Shown here: positions 1-9,999 of the stretch, in pieces
How the letters are laid out: each line of letters starts with the position of its first letter
Numbering within the stretch: the first letter of the stretch is position 1
From: Aquatica leii
Taxonomy: Eukaryota > Arthropoda > Insecta > Coleoptera > Lampyridae
DNA: 64,000 nt
Assembly (NCBI GenBank): GCA_035610365.1
Contig: CM069432.1
Coordinates: 280,868,709 to 280,932,708, forward strand
Direction of reading: 5' to 3'
Program-made: the position numbers and the translations under genes
Notes under the pieces: generated by a model
The model's input: only the letters and a program-made list of their open reading frames with translations
Databases searched by the model: none
Told to the model about the DNA's origin: nothing

Positions 1-386
1 ATTACTTTTGGACCGAGTCTGGTTAATTCCTAGATCTAAGACCACTTGTTGGCTTTGAAGAAAATCTGAACCCAAGACAATATCGGTTGTTAAGTGTGGA
101 AAATAATAAGCGGACAGATAAGCGGTTAGTCGGTGAATTTGTACTGGAAATCTAAACATTTTTGCAGTAATAGTCACTGAGCCGTCTGGAAGTTGAATTC
201 TTTTGGTTGGAACGTGGGCAGTATTCGTTGCTGCAAAAGAAAATCTCTTTTATCACCCATGTATGTTTTAGCAGCTCCAGTATCTACTAATGTAGACATC
301 TCATGACCGAATACTTTTAATTTTATAAACAAATGGGTATCTACAGAATCGGTTTGAATAAAAGGACGTGGCAGAGCTCTACACAA
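1..386 (-). pseudogene. retrotransposon aspartic protease remnant
   Basis: The minus-strand frame from 386 shows a retropepsin active-site motif, LVDTGAAKTYMG, with the catalytic Asp-Thr-Gly. After a frameshift near 180-230, the second half of the domain continues to the left edge with the typical C-terminal motif IVLGSDFL followed by VVLDLG. A Gypsy protease would process the Gag-Pol polyprotein. The frameshift means this copy cannot encode an intact enzyme. It lies downstream of a matching gag piece, as expected for the element order. Confidence 0.65.
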
Positions 387-897
387 TTTACTAACGTGTT
401 GAAGTCAAGGTTTCCACTCTTCAGATTGTTAATGTTTAACGAAAGCAAAAACTGTCGTATGCTGACGCTGCCTTACTCCTCAAGCCGGCTGAAGTAAGCT
501 CCTTGACATACTATGACATGTACAATGTACCACAATGGGAACAAAGTTCTTTGAATGCTCTTCTGCATTCGTTGCGGATGTGTCCTGAGTGGCCTCATCT
601 CCAACACGGAACGAAGGTTTGTGATGTTTCATCAGGAGGAGAAATTATCTTGAACGGTTTTGCTATAGCTGCTAAACTGATGCTTTTGCTAGCAGTTGTC
701 GGTGTTTCTAGAAAACGTACTCAAATGTTAGAAAACACTGTTTACTTACTGGAGTAACTGTAAAGCCATCTCTAACAATTCCGGTAAAATTTTAAAATCT
801 TATTTTCTTATATAATGATTGTATTCGGTTCGTAGATTTTCATAGATGAGTTCTAGTTAGGTTTCAGTACTCAATTCTTCATGTTTTTTCATCAATG

Positions 898-1275
898 TTA
901 AAATAGACATAGCAAACTGGCTTTTTTATGTGGCTTCTGGAAGCGTTTATGAATTTCTTCTAACTTAAAGGTGTACCTTGCTGGAAAAAATTGTATTTTA
1001 AAACTTACAAGAAAGTCGTTCCAAGTATTCCAAAATCCTTTGTTGTTCCGATACCACAAGAGCGCGCCATTCTTTAAAAGTTCAGATAAGGCTTTCAATA
1101 ACTGGTTTTCGGCTAGTTGGTAATATTCTTGGGGTTTACTTAAACACTCAAGAAATGAGATTGGGTGGCTTTTTCCATCATACCGTAATCTACATTTTCT
1201 CACAACTTTGCAAATTTGTGCTGCGGTCGGTATTATAATTGCAGCTTCTTCGATAGAAATGACAACTTCTGACAT
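898..1275 (-). pseudogene. Gypsy gag capsid-domain remnant
   Basis: This 125-residue frame resembles the retrotransposon gag (capsid) domain. A YDG segment comes near residue 32, followed by a helix-rich stretch and the conserved end ALLWYRNN, FWNTWNDF, FFPARY. Capsid would package element RNA in the cytoplasm. The zinc-knuckle part expected after capsid is not visible, and the frame ends early, so this is a truncated copy. It is the first coding piece after the PBS of Gypsy-I. Confidence 0.65.
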
Positions 1276-1549
1276 TCTTTGCGTACCTTCACCAGTACGC
1301 AGGTTATGTATAAGGCGTGCTAGAAGTTGATTGAGTATGAACTTTTCTATTCCAAAGATTACCTCGTTTCTTTTTAGGGTATATATCCTTATAATCAGAT
1401 TTCGGACGTTTTTTTCAGTAACGGGGGTTTTACTCGAGCGCCAGTTCTACCTAAAAACGAATCGTTAAACTTTGTCATGATACAAAATTTAAATCTGAAA
1501 GAAATTGGTTAATTTATCTGACTTGTAATCAATAAAGGCAATAAGTCGG

Positions 1550-1567
1550 GTCCCTGCTCGGGCGCCA
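1550..1567 (-). promoter_or_regulatory. primer binding site (PBS), tRNA-Lys type
   Basis: The minus strand reads TGGCGCCCGAGCAGGGAC, which differs at one position from the well-known lysine-tRNA PBS of retroviruses. It begins two bases after the presumed LTR end, the same spacing seen at the other Gypsy PBSs in this window. Confidence 0.75.
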
Positions 1568-1569
1568 AT

Positions 1570-1788
1570 TGTGGGCCATTCCGGTTGATGCTCTTTTTTT
1601 TTGCAGCGTATTACGGCCTTCTAGATGGCGTCTAAGTGCCAGTTTTAAATAAACCAAAGTGCGAGAGTGTAATCTGTAAAATAAATAATAATAAAATAAT
1701 AAAAAAAAGGTATTAACGTTATTTATTAGTGTTTATCTGTCAATAAGTTTGTTTACAGTGTAATAATTAAAAAATTAGAACTGTCACA
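1570..1788 (-). repeat. putative short LTR of Gypsy-I
   Basis: The minus-strand interval starts TGTGACAG and ends CCCACA immediately before the PBS, giving a 219-bp LTR with TG...CA ends. The PBS-side boundary is firm. The far boundary is inferred only from the terminal dinucleotide and from the position of the neighbouring gene. An AATAAA polyadenylation signal lies inside it (1727-1722). Confidence 0.45.
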
Positions 1789-1811
1789 ATCGATTGTAAA
1801 ACATTCTTATC

Positions 1812-3746
1812 TTATAAATTTTCTCTTATCATATGTGCAGCTTTTTCTCCAATCATCATTGATGCCGCATGAGTGTGGGCACCAGGAACTAGTGGCATAA
1901 TACTTGCATCGGAGACTCTTAAGTTATGAATTCCATGCACTTTTAATGTAGAATCAACTACAGCGCCCTGCAAAGGATTTGGTCCCATTTTACAAGTTCC
2001 GACAATATGAGACATACATGATGCCACTTGTCTTATATGGCAGTACCAGTAATCTTTTGACAAATACTCAAACTGCTTACAAGCCGGAAAATGGAATGGG
2101 ATTAACGTGGTGTTCAATTTTTTAAACGCATTAGTATCTAGCAATTCCAAAGCAAGTTGGATACCTTCATATACTGTTTCGATGTCTCTAGAATTGGGAT
2201 CTGACAACAGCATGGGGTTGATGAGAGGGTAATCAAATGGATCCGACGATTTTAATTTTATGGATCCTCTAGATTCTGGATGCATTAAAATGACTAATAT
2301 TGAGAAAATTTGGTTTAGATTATCGGTAGACCAACGAAGCTTAAGCGCGGCATCATCATATTTGAACATTCTTTGAATATATTTTGGGTTACTGTTGCCT
2401 CCTATCGGTAATAATTCTATGTCCGCAAAATCATCTGTTCTGGTTAGATTAGTATTAATAAACGCAATTCCTTTGGCACTGAATGTATTCGTAAACTCCC
2501 CAACTCCGTTTAAGTAATCTATTACGTTATCTTTTAAACTTTTGACAGGTTCTGGAAAATCTGTTTTGAAATTCAATAAACCAATTCCTACGTGATCTTG
2601 CAGGTTGTTTCCAACTGCCAAATCTTCGATAACCGATATGTTCAATTCTTCTAAATGAAATTTTGGTCCAATTCCCGATAACATCAACAACTGTGGTGAT
2701 CCTATAGAACCAGCCGATACAATAATGTCTTTTCGAGATCTTGCCACGTAGTAATTATTATTTTTAGCAAACAAAACACCAGACGCTTCTTTAGATTTTT
2801 GGTTTATTAAAATTCGTGTAACGTGACTATGAGTCGATGTTTTAAAATTTCTACGATTAGATGCTTTTTTTAAAAAGGTACCGCTACTGCATCTTCGACC
2901 ATTTTTTTGGTTCAATTGTGTTCTTGCCACGCCTTCTTGCCGATTTCCGTTATAATCGACAACCGATCTGTTTAATTCTATGTTGGCTTCGATAAATGCA
3001 CGTTGTTGCCCAGTATATGGTTTTGAGTGTTCGATATTTATATATCCTTCAGTCCCGTGGTAATACGGATCGCCACTAATTTGAAAATTCTCAATTTTTT
3101 TAAAAACAGGAAGTACATCTTTGTAACACCAACCAGGATTTCCTTGAGCGCACCAATTATCAAAATCTTTTTGGCTGCCTCTGGTATAAATATTACCATT
3201 AAGACCAGAAGATCCACCTAGCATTTTTCCTCTTGGATATTTACATTGTGCTTTATCCCTACCTGCAAACTGGCAAAATTATTTATTACCACCAAGATCA
3301 ATTTTACCTAAACAAGCCGTGGTTTGCGGTGTTGTGCGATAGTTCCAGTTATACTCCAAATACCATAATGCATCCGCCATTTTAGGAATTTCAGTAAAAT
3401 TTGTTTCAGGGCCACCTGCTTCTAAAAGCAAAACTTCTCGAAATGAATCTTCTGAAAGCATACTTGCAACAACACTCCCTGCCGATCCAGCACCAACGAC
3501 GATATGGTCAAACGTACCATATTCTAGTAACATGATACTTTAAATCTGGTTTAAAAGTAAATAATACTTACCAATGTACTCGTTATTAAATGGTTTATCA
3601 CTTTGAGAATTTGTTGGCAAAGAAAACGTTTCCGAACGCTTTCTTTCACTTTGAATTAACTTAACATAATAATCAATTAAATGGTTCGAATACGATAGAA
3701 CACATGCTATTGAAAGAACAAAAATTAACATTTGCAAGGAAGTCAT
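1812..3746 (-). CDS. GMC oxidoreductase gene 1 (three exons, secreted)
   Basis: Exons are 3746-3572, 3523-3308 and 3262-1812. The introns are 48 and 45 nt, GT-AG, both phase 1, and the joined protein is 613 residues, normal for the family. Residues 1-18 form a signal peptide. The FAD Rossmann motif GAGSAG is at 69-74 and the ribose-binding Glu is at about 93. GMC signature 1 (RGKMLGGSSGLNG) is near 141 and signature 2 (SAGSIGSPQLLMLSGIGP) near 313-330. Catalytic-pair His residues are at about 549 (SHIVGTCKMG) and 593 (GAHTHAA). The family uses FAD to oxidise alcohols or sugars, and here the enzyme is probably secreted. The substrate is unknown; glucose-dehydrogenase-like and salicyl-alcohol-oxidase-like roles are both possible. 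The gene belongs to a three-gene array with the copies at 20.7 and 43.7 kb and differs from them by HTH instead of HTN at the active site. The start is the only Met giving a signal peptide. Confidence 0.93.
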
Positions 3747-3783
3747 GGTTCAAATTGATTAAAAGTTGATTACGTTCTGAAGA

Positions 3784-3792
3784 TTATATATT
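3784..3792 (-). promoter_or_regulatory. TATA-like element upstream of GMC gene 1
   Basis: The minus strand reads AATATATAA about 40 bases before the start codon, and the following bases ATCTTCA are shared with the same position upstream of GMC gene 2. If this is the TATA box, the 5' UTR is only about 10 bases long. No expression evidence is available from sequence. Confidence 0.4.
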
Positions 3793-4166
3793 TTGTTATA
3801 AAATTACGACGTACAAATTTTTTTATAATTAATTGAATCTCCATGGTAACATTAAATATAATTTTTATGCTAGAAAGTTGTTCGTTGCATGCAAACTAAC
3901 ACGTTACGTAATATTTAAATTGACTTGTAAACTATTGTAAACATCACTAAAAAAATTTTTAACAAAAAAAAACGACTTAAAAAAATGCATTAAATAAAAT
4001 GCACTAAAAAATAAAATTATTACATTTACATAAAATTACTTTTTGAAGTCGATTCCAAACATTCGAATTTTTTTTATTCAAAAGGTGGTTCGTCTCGCGC
4101 TTCTGCTCTGCGGTCTCCTTGGTCCTTTTGTGCACCAACTTTGCACACCGATTTTATGCATACGTT

Positions 4167-5600
4167 TGTTAGGGCCACAGTGCCCTGTTATTAGTCCCAT
4201 GAGTTTTGTTACATGCAAAAGTTGAAACAATGTCACTGCCTGAAATAAGGTAACATAAACGATGTTATGTCGCTGCTCAGTGAAGACGGGGTGGGTTATA
4301 TTCAAAATTTCATGATTGATTTGGAAAACTTGACAAAAACACAAAATCGAAAAGTAATAAAGTTAAAATCAAAGGGCGCCAGGAAGGAGTATAGCTTAAT
4401 GGACTTCTGAAAAAAAATTCAACTGAATAAATGCACAAAGACAAAAAAAAAACACATTTTAAAGAAAAAACACTGGAAAATCTTAATTACTTAAATCACG
4501 GCCGTGTGCGCACTACATAAAAGAAAATTACTTAAATATAAAACGAAATAATTCGTTATTATTAACCCAAGATGAAAATTTTTAATCGCAAATTTTCACG
4601 GTTACGTCCAATATAAAACTTTACTTCACCGAAAATTTTGTCACATAGATTCGACAAATACTGACGTTTATTAGTTACATTATCGGTACAACATCAATTC
4701 GCGACACTTCTGATTTTTCTTAAAATCCCAAAGCTTTTAAAACGCAATCGCGTGAACAAAAATTTCACATTTAAGTAATCGGTACAAAATAAATACCTTG
4801 AATTGTCGTCGTAATTCCAGGAAAGAACTTGTGATTGATTCTGGGTTGCCAGCTGTATACGGGAAGAAACGTTGGAAAGTATCCCCAAAGGACTATGTAC
4901 CAACGGGAGATTTTCAAGAGCCGCCATCTAGGCGAAATGTAGCCGCGTACACTACGTTAATTATAAGCCGAAAGCGCGTGAAGTTTATTTAAACCGTAGA
5001 TTCTACGAATTTGAGTAACACTCCACTAACTGCACTAAAAATTCACGCATTCGGCATATTACTTCCTCTAAAAGGGGATGTGGTTACCACCCCAAAACCA
5101 ACAAACTCTCTTACTAGAACATGTAGACGACTACTAACCGACTTTCTAACTTATTCTTATCACCAAATTTACATATATATATAACCTTTTCCGATTACCA
5201 TTTCCACAAAGGCTGTGTTCGAAACTTCAAGAACGAAAACAATCTCATTAAGAAGTGCGACAAGTAGACAAACAGATCAAATATCGTTAAAATCGTAGTA
5301 TTGGGACACGGCATTTGGTTGATACATAAAAATGTCAAATTGACAAAATATTATATTACAAGAATTTAGACTGCCTAATAAATTAAGATAATGCCTTAAT
5401 TTTCCATTTATTATTATTTAATTACAATGATATCTCCGAAGGGTTGTTCACGAAAATAAACAACCAATCATTTATTTTAAATGATGGTTACAGTTTTCTT
5501 AACTTTTGTTAACTCATGCTTATCACGTAATCAAACCATTAACTAATATGTCCTTAAATAACAAATACAACTACAACATTCATACAGAATTCATCAACAA
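4167..5600 (-). repeat. possible long LTR following Gypsy-K; otherwise non-coding
   Basis: No convincing gene is seen here. The stretch lies just 3' of a minus-strand Gypsy pol end. It carries a minus-strand CTGGCGCCCTTTGA motif (GGCGCC at 4375-4380), like one found inside the other LTR families of this window, and a possible CTAACA terminus at 4167. By analogy it could be a degenerate LTR of about 1.4 kb. Boundaries are guesses. Confidence 0.25.
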
Positions 5601-5619
5601 GCGTATTACAATCGCACTT

Positions 5620-5856
5620 TCAATCACTCAGTTCTTCTTCATTATAGTATGGTTTGAAATCTTTGATATGCCACACCCCAATGTTTTTACGGGAATCATC
5701 CGCTGTAACCAATTCATAAGTTAGTTGACCAGTTACTTGCCTAATGCGTCATTTGATATATTTAGGCGCTAATTTTTTGCTAAAATGCTTAATTAAATCA
5801 GATATTACATAATTCCGTTTCCAGACTAGATCGCCCTTTTTAAATCTAAGTGATCG
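5620..5856 (-). pseudogene. Gypsy pol C-terminal fragment (Gypsy-K)
   Basis: The minus strand encodes the C-terminal integrase region typical of insect Gypsy elements: FKKGDLVWKRN, then a segment ending KLAPKYI, then a YEL strand, then GVWHIKDFKPYY before a stop at 5620. One in-frame stop interrupts it. The 5' side is cut by the LTR that starts at 5859, so the LTR of another element family has replaced the upstream pol. Confidence 0.65.
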
Positions 5857-5858
5857 TT

Positions 5859-6829
5859 TGTAATAAAAAATTCACTGACGGAATAAAGAACGTATAATAA
5901 AAGTAAAAATAATAATTTGACCACGGCAGCAATCGTAAGCACAGACCTCTGGCTATGGGTTTGAATGGAAATAATTACAAAGATGTGAACTCCGTTAATT
6001 TATTAATTATAACTTAATATACTATTTACATTAAAGAACAATATTTGAATTAAACATATTAGAAATAAAACAGGATTTAAAATAAAATATTAGGGCGCCA
6101 ATCACCTTTTAAATTGGTGATGAATAAAAAGCGTAAAATCTTACACCTAATAAGTAATTAATATTAAATGCAAAAAATAGTAAACGGTTAATTTGTTATC
6201 GAGTGAACAGTTTTAATGACACAATTTAATTATTTGAAGGTAAAATGCAGTATCTTAATTTCAGTTGACTCACCATATGATATGACGTTATCGTATATCT
6301 TCTATTTTTAGCACATACTTTGTTGTAGTGATAAAATTCTTCAACAGGAATAACCCAATGTATAATAAACTTTAATAACTGACAATCCATTAATTAAACG
6401 ACAAAACCAAAATAAAAGATCCAGAATAAAAAGAAAGATCCAATAAAAAGTAAAAGATCCAGAATAAAAAATCCAATAAACGAAAAGACCGCTGCATTTA
6501 CAACAACGGCCTTCAAAATAAAGTCCTTTGTCTAACTGTATTGCGCAATATTGCGAAATCACAATAATTAGATGGAATGAATAAAAATTAAATTGTATGC
6601 GTTTTTACGCCATAATCAAGAAAATGTGTCTTCTCCGCATCACTACGACACGCACGCCAAGATTGTTCAAACGGAAATGCCAGTTTTAAGCTACAACTCA
6701 GGTAGATTTGAAACAACACGACGTTGCCATTGTTGCCAAACTGAATAAATTTACGTGCAATTTTAGTTGCAGAAAATAAACGAATGTAAAATTGAATTTT
6801 AATGTAATGAACTCTAACGGGACGTTACA
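5859..6829 (-). repeat. LTR-C copy 1 (3' LTR of Gypsy-C)
   Basis: The minus-strand LTR starts TGTAACGTCCCGTTAGAG at 6829, directly after the pol C-terminus. Most of it is repeated in the same orientation at 62497-63918, where both the TGTAACGTCC end and internal blocks recur, for example the one around a GGCGCC at 6092-6097. It is about 970 bp and is shorter than the second copy, which suggests an internal deletion. The low-coordinate boundary is approximate. Confidence 0.7.
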
Positions 6830-7815
6830 CGTTTACGCAGATTATAAGATTTAGAATTCTTTTCATAAGATGTGTGTAAGCGTTGTACCGTATCTTTGTA
6901 AATTTTAGAAAGATTATTACTATCAAAAATTAATTTTTCACGATTATTTAATGAACGTTCATCTTCTTTTAATTCTTTTAGAATACCGTAGTAATCTCTC
7001 GACACGGGAACGGTTCTACCAAAATTTAAAAAAGTAGTGTATCCTGTAACCTGATGTACTGCATTACGCAATGCATGTGCTATCTTATAAATGTTGTCTC
7101 AATTTCAATGATTGTCTTTAATATACGTACAAATACACGTTACTATGACGCGACTTACTCTTTCGACAAAGTTCACCTGCGGATGGTACGAAGCGTTGTA
7201 CCAGACCTGTTGAGTTTTGTAGTCTTTTACCATTTGTTTGAAGTCCTTGCTGATAAATTGAGGGCCATTATCGATCATGCATATTTGAGGTAAACCAAAT
7301 ATGAGAAATAAGTCATTTTCTAAAAAATTCACAACGGCTTTGGCACTCGCTTTCTTTACTGCACGAACTAATACAAATTTAGTAAACCAGTCTGAAACCG
7401 CAATAATACACGTATTCCCTTTATCCGATTTTGGTAATGGTCCTATTATATCCACGGATAAACATTGAAACGGATAAGATATATTTTTTCTTTTCCGATT
7501 AATCCTGGTCTGCAACTTTGAGAAACGTTACTAGCTAAACAAGTTTCGCAACGTCGAACATAACGAGCGATGTCTGATCTCATTTTAGGCCAGTAGTACT
7601 GTTCACTAGCCTTTTCAAAAGTTTTGTAAATCCTTAAGTGGCCAGAAGTTGGGTGGTCGTGTACTAGTTAGAGTATTTCTTTCCGTTTCTTTTTTGGCAC
7701 TAGTTGTTTCCACTCGGTTAAATTGGGACGTATTTAAAAATTAAATTATCTTCGACTCTCCAGTTAGGAAACTTTTCTGGGATTTTGCTAATACGGGTCA
7801 ACATGGTAGAGTAAA
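6814..7815 (-). pseudogene. Gypsy-C pol remnant: integrase
   Basis: Reading leftward from about 7815, a pre-integrase linker (FPNWRVEDN) leads into an H2C2 zinc-binding domain at 7670-7540 (HDHPTSGH ... CETC). The integrase core follows at 7515-7105, with the catalytic series VDIIGP, DNGPQF and FVERV. A last block ending in SYNLRKR (7071-6814) runs into the LTR. Integrase joins element DNA to the host genome. Stops and frame changes between blocks show decay. The 5' side is interrupted at 7820 by the insertion of Gypsy-A. Confidence 0.85.
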
Positions 7816-7819
7816 ACTT

Positions 7820-8291
7820 TGTTACGTGCAAAATTTTCATAACGCAATACCCTGTATATTGAATTAAAATTAGATTCCGGTTTTGACGTCCTCTGCCGAT
7901 CTTTCTGGTTACTAACATGTTGCGGAATTAATTTTCAAGCTGTCAACTACCTAAGATGGCCTGTGTCGTTTGAGTTCGTTTAAATCCAAAGATTTATTAG
8001 TACATCAACTGTGATGGAAATGAAATTATAAATAAATTAAAGTTATTATACCCGTTTTATCTTTTCTTTATGATAACCCATCTTTCTTTGTGGTTAGTTA
8101 CACGAACACCAGTGCAACAAGGATTACGAACCTGGAATTCGTTACAGGCTTTAACTTTCTGTCCTGATCGAGATAGAAGCTTTACTTATAAAAGATCTGG
8201 CGCCCTTTAACTTTTATTTAGCTGAACCTCCTCTATCTCCGACTGTGTGAGTTGGCCGTACAAGGTTTGTAAGACCTATAAGCTTGTAACA
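7820..8291 (+). repeat. LTR-A, 5' LTR of Gypsy-A
   Basis: The LTR begins TGTTACGTGCAAAATT and ends AAGCTTGTAACA just before the PBS. Its first 220 bp recur at 11911. Both halves recur in the longer copies at 27547-29105, 32661-33879 and 39046-39530. Compared with the 1.2-1.6 kb copies, this one lacks several hundred bases in the middle (near 8035-8040). Confidence 0.85.
8187..8194 (+). promoter_or_regulatory. TATA box of LTR-A
   Basis: TATAAAAG is followed five bases later by GGCGCC (8199-8204), about 100 bp before the LTR end. The same TATAAAAGATCTGGCGCCC block is conserved in the copy at 33775. It is the likely core promoter of the element. Confidence 0.55.
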
Positions 8292-8296
8292 AATTT

Positions 8297-8314
8297 TGGC
8301 GCCCAACGTGGGGC
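8297..8314 (+). promoter_or_regulatory. primer binding site of Gypsy-A
   Basis: The site reads TGGCGCCCAACGTGGGGC and lies five bases after the LTR end. It matches the lysine-tRNA-type PBS known from Drosophila gypsy-like elements. Confidence 0.8.
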
Positions 8315-8731
8315 TCGATTTGGTGTGTGCCATTATACTTTCTTCTAGCTTTATTGATTCTTTTATCTTTTCTTAGTCTTTCGTGGGTTTGATTTACTTT
8401 GCTTCGCTTATTTAGTTATTACTGCAAGACTTGACGTCGGAGTTACTTCACTAACTTTTACTTCTTTGATTTTAGTGTTGCGGTTTGACTTTATATTAGT
8501 AATTTGCTTACGTTTCTTTTAATCGGACTTGTGCTTGGAATTTTGGATTAACTTGACTACGTCGGTTAACCCTTTTTGCTTATTTATTAGTTACTTGTTA
8601 GTGATACTACTTGTACTTACTTTGCTTTAGTTTGAGTTTTACTCAGACAGGTGTTAGCAGATTTCTGGTTTGTTTTACTGCTTTGCTTAGTTTCTTATTT
8701 TAGGTTTTTTCGTGATTTTAGTGCGTTATTT

Positions 8732-9142
8732 ATGTATTCTTTAGATGAAGAACCATCACTTCTTACTTCTTCGGACTCTGATTCAGAAACGAACTTTGGA
8801 AACTGGAATGTTACTTTTTCTGGTAAAGATCTTTCTTTACTTATAGAATTTCTTATTCGTATTGACGAGTTGTGTTTGTCTCGTGGTGTTTCACAGCATC
8901 AACTTTTTCTTTCAGCTTTTGAAGTTTTATCTGGCAAAGCCCTTCTTGTGTTTAGGACGAATCGAAATTCGTTACGATCGTGGAATGATGTTGCTGCTTT
9001 GTTGAAGTCTGAGTTTTTACCTTCGGAATATAATGAGCGCTTGATGGATGCTTTTCGCAGTCGATGGGAGCTGACGAAACCATCGGTACTTACGTTACTG
9101 GTCTCAGAGCAAATGCAGCTCAAGGTCATATCGCTCAATTAA
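8732..9142 (+). pseudogene. Gypsy-A gag, capsid part
   Basis: From the Met at 8732 the frame has an acidic Ser-rich N-terminus and then a retrotransposon gag capsid domain (WNVTFSGKDLSLLIEF ... ALLVFR ... SWNDVAALLKSEFLP ... AFRSR). Earlier Met codons lie in a hydrophobic T-rich leader, so the 8732 start is preferred. The domain then continues in another frame (from 9064, GADETIGTYVTGLR), so a frameshift near 9060 disrupts capsid. Capsid would form the virus-like particle. Confidence 0.7.
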
Positions 9143-9999
9143 TATCTATAGGCAAGCGTTTGGAGTTTAACATCAATTCTCGCGATTTTTTCCACTTCTC
9201 AACAACAGAGATTGGTGACAAAGTTCAAGAGCCACCTGTAGTCTTTGCTAGTAAGATTTCTACTTCCGCCTCTTCTGCTATTCCTGCTACTTGTTCTCTT
9301 AATGCTTGTACACTTTCTTCTTCTATATCTCCTTCTAATTCGAATACTTGTGTTCGTTGTCGTTCTCAAGGTGCTAAACCTTTACGTACTGTTCGTTCTC
9401 TTGTTTCTCTTCCTCCTAATTTTTTTTCGGTTTCTAGGATTATTAGGCCTACAACTGATCCTTGGTATTTAGATATGATATCTAAAGTTACTGCTTCTCC
9501 TCGTCGTTTCTCTCGTTGGTGTGTTGTGAAAAATCTTTTATGTAAACGTGTACGCATTTCCTCTTCTGATCCTTGCGTTTGGAAGTTAGTTGTACCATCG
9601 GACCAGCGTAAGCAACTTATTCAGGATCACCACTTTACATCTGATTGTGATCACGGCAGTGTTAAGAGTACGTTGGAAGCTCTTCGGTGTCATTTCTACT
9701 GGCCTCATATGAGACCTAAGGTTGCTGAGTTTATACGTCACTGTTCTTGTTCGAACACACAGCGAAGCAACCCTATTAGGTTACGTCACGTTTTGCCAGC
9801 AACGATGAAGCTTTCCAACACTGGTGTAGCTACAAAGCCACTGCGTCTACATAAATATCGTACTATTTCTCCGGATGTAAAAGCCGCTGCTATTGCTTTT
9901 GCATCTCCTTCTTCAGTCGTTTCTAATTATTCTTTGCTGTCTTCTTCTTATAATCGTTCTCTTCTTTCTCTCATCGATTTTCTTTGCTTAAGTTTCTAG
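9064..9999 (+). pseudogene. gag end fused to integrase zinc-binding domain
   Basis: This 311-codon frame starts with the end of capsid, passes through a Ser-rich linker with a half zinc knuckle (CVRCRSQG), and then jumps at about 9440 to a pre-integrase segment and an H2C2 zinc-binding domain (HHFTSDCDHGSVKSTLEA ... FYWPHMRPKVAEFIRHC). Protease, RT and RNase H are gone, so a large in-frame deletion joined gag to the start of integrase. No DDE core follows. It is not a functional gene of the family, but the open frame is long. Confidence 0.7.

Larger units (their letters stand above)
1..1788 (-). mobile_element. Ty3/Gypsy remnant (Gypsy-I), 5' part, runs off the left edge
   Basis: Reading on the minus strand, the order is a putative LTR (1788-1570), a lysine-tRNA-type primer binding site (1567-1550), a leader, a gag capsid remnant (1275-898) and an aspartic protease remnant (386-1). 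This is the 5' half of a Gypsy element, and the rest of pol would lie outside the window. Frames are broken, so it is inactive. About 500 bases between the gag and protease pieces carry no clear domain. Confidence 0.75.

Noticed and set aside
4043..4344. Overlapping frames on both strands at 4.0-4.3 kb
   Set aside because: They have no recognisable domain and lie in a region that is probably LTR or non-coding.
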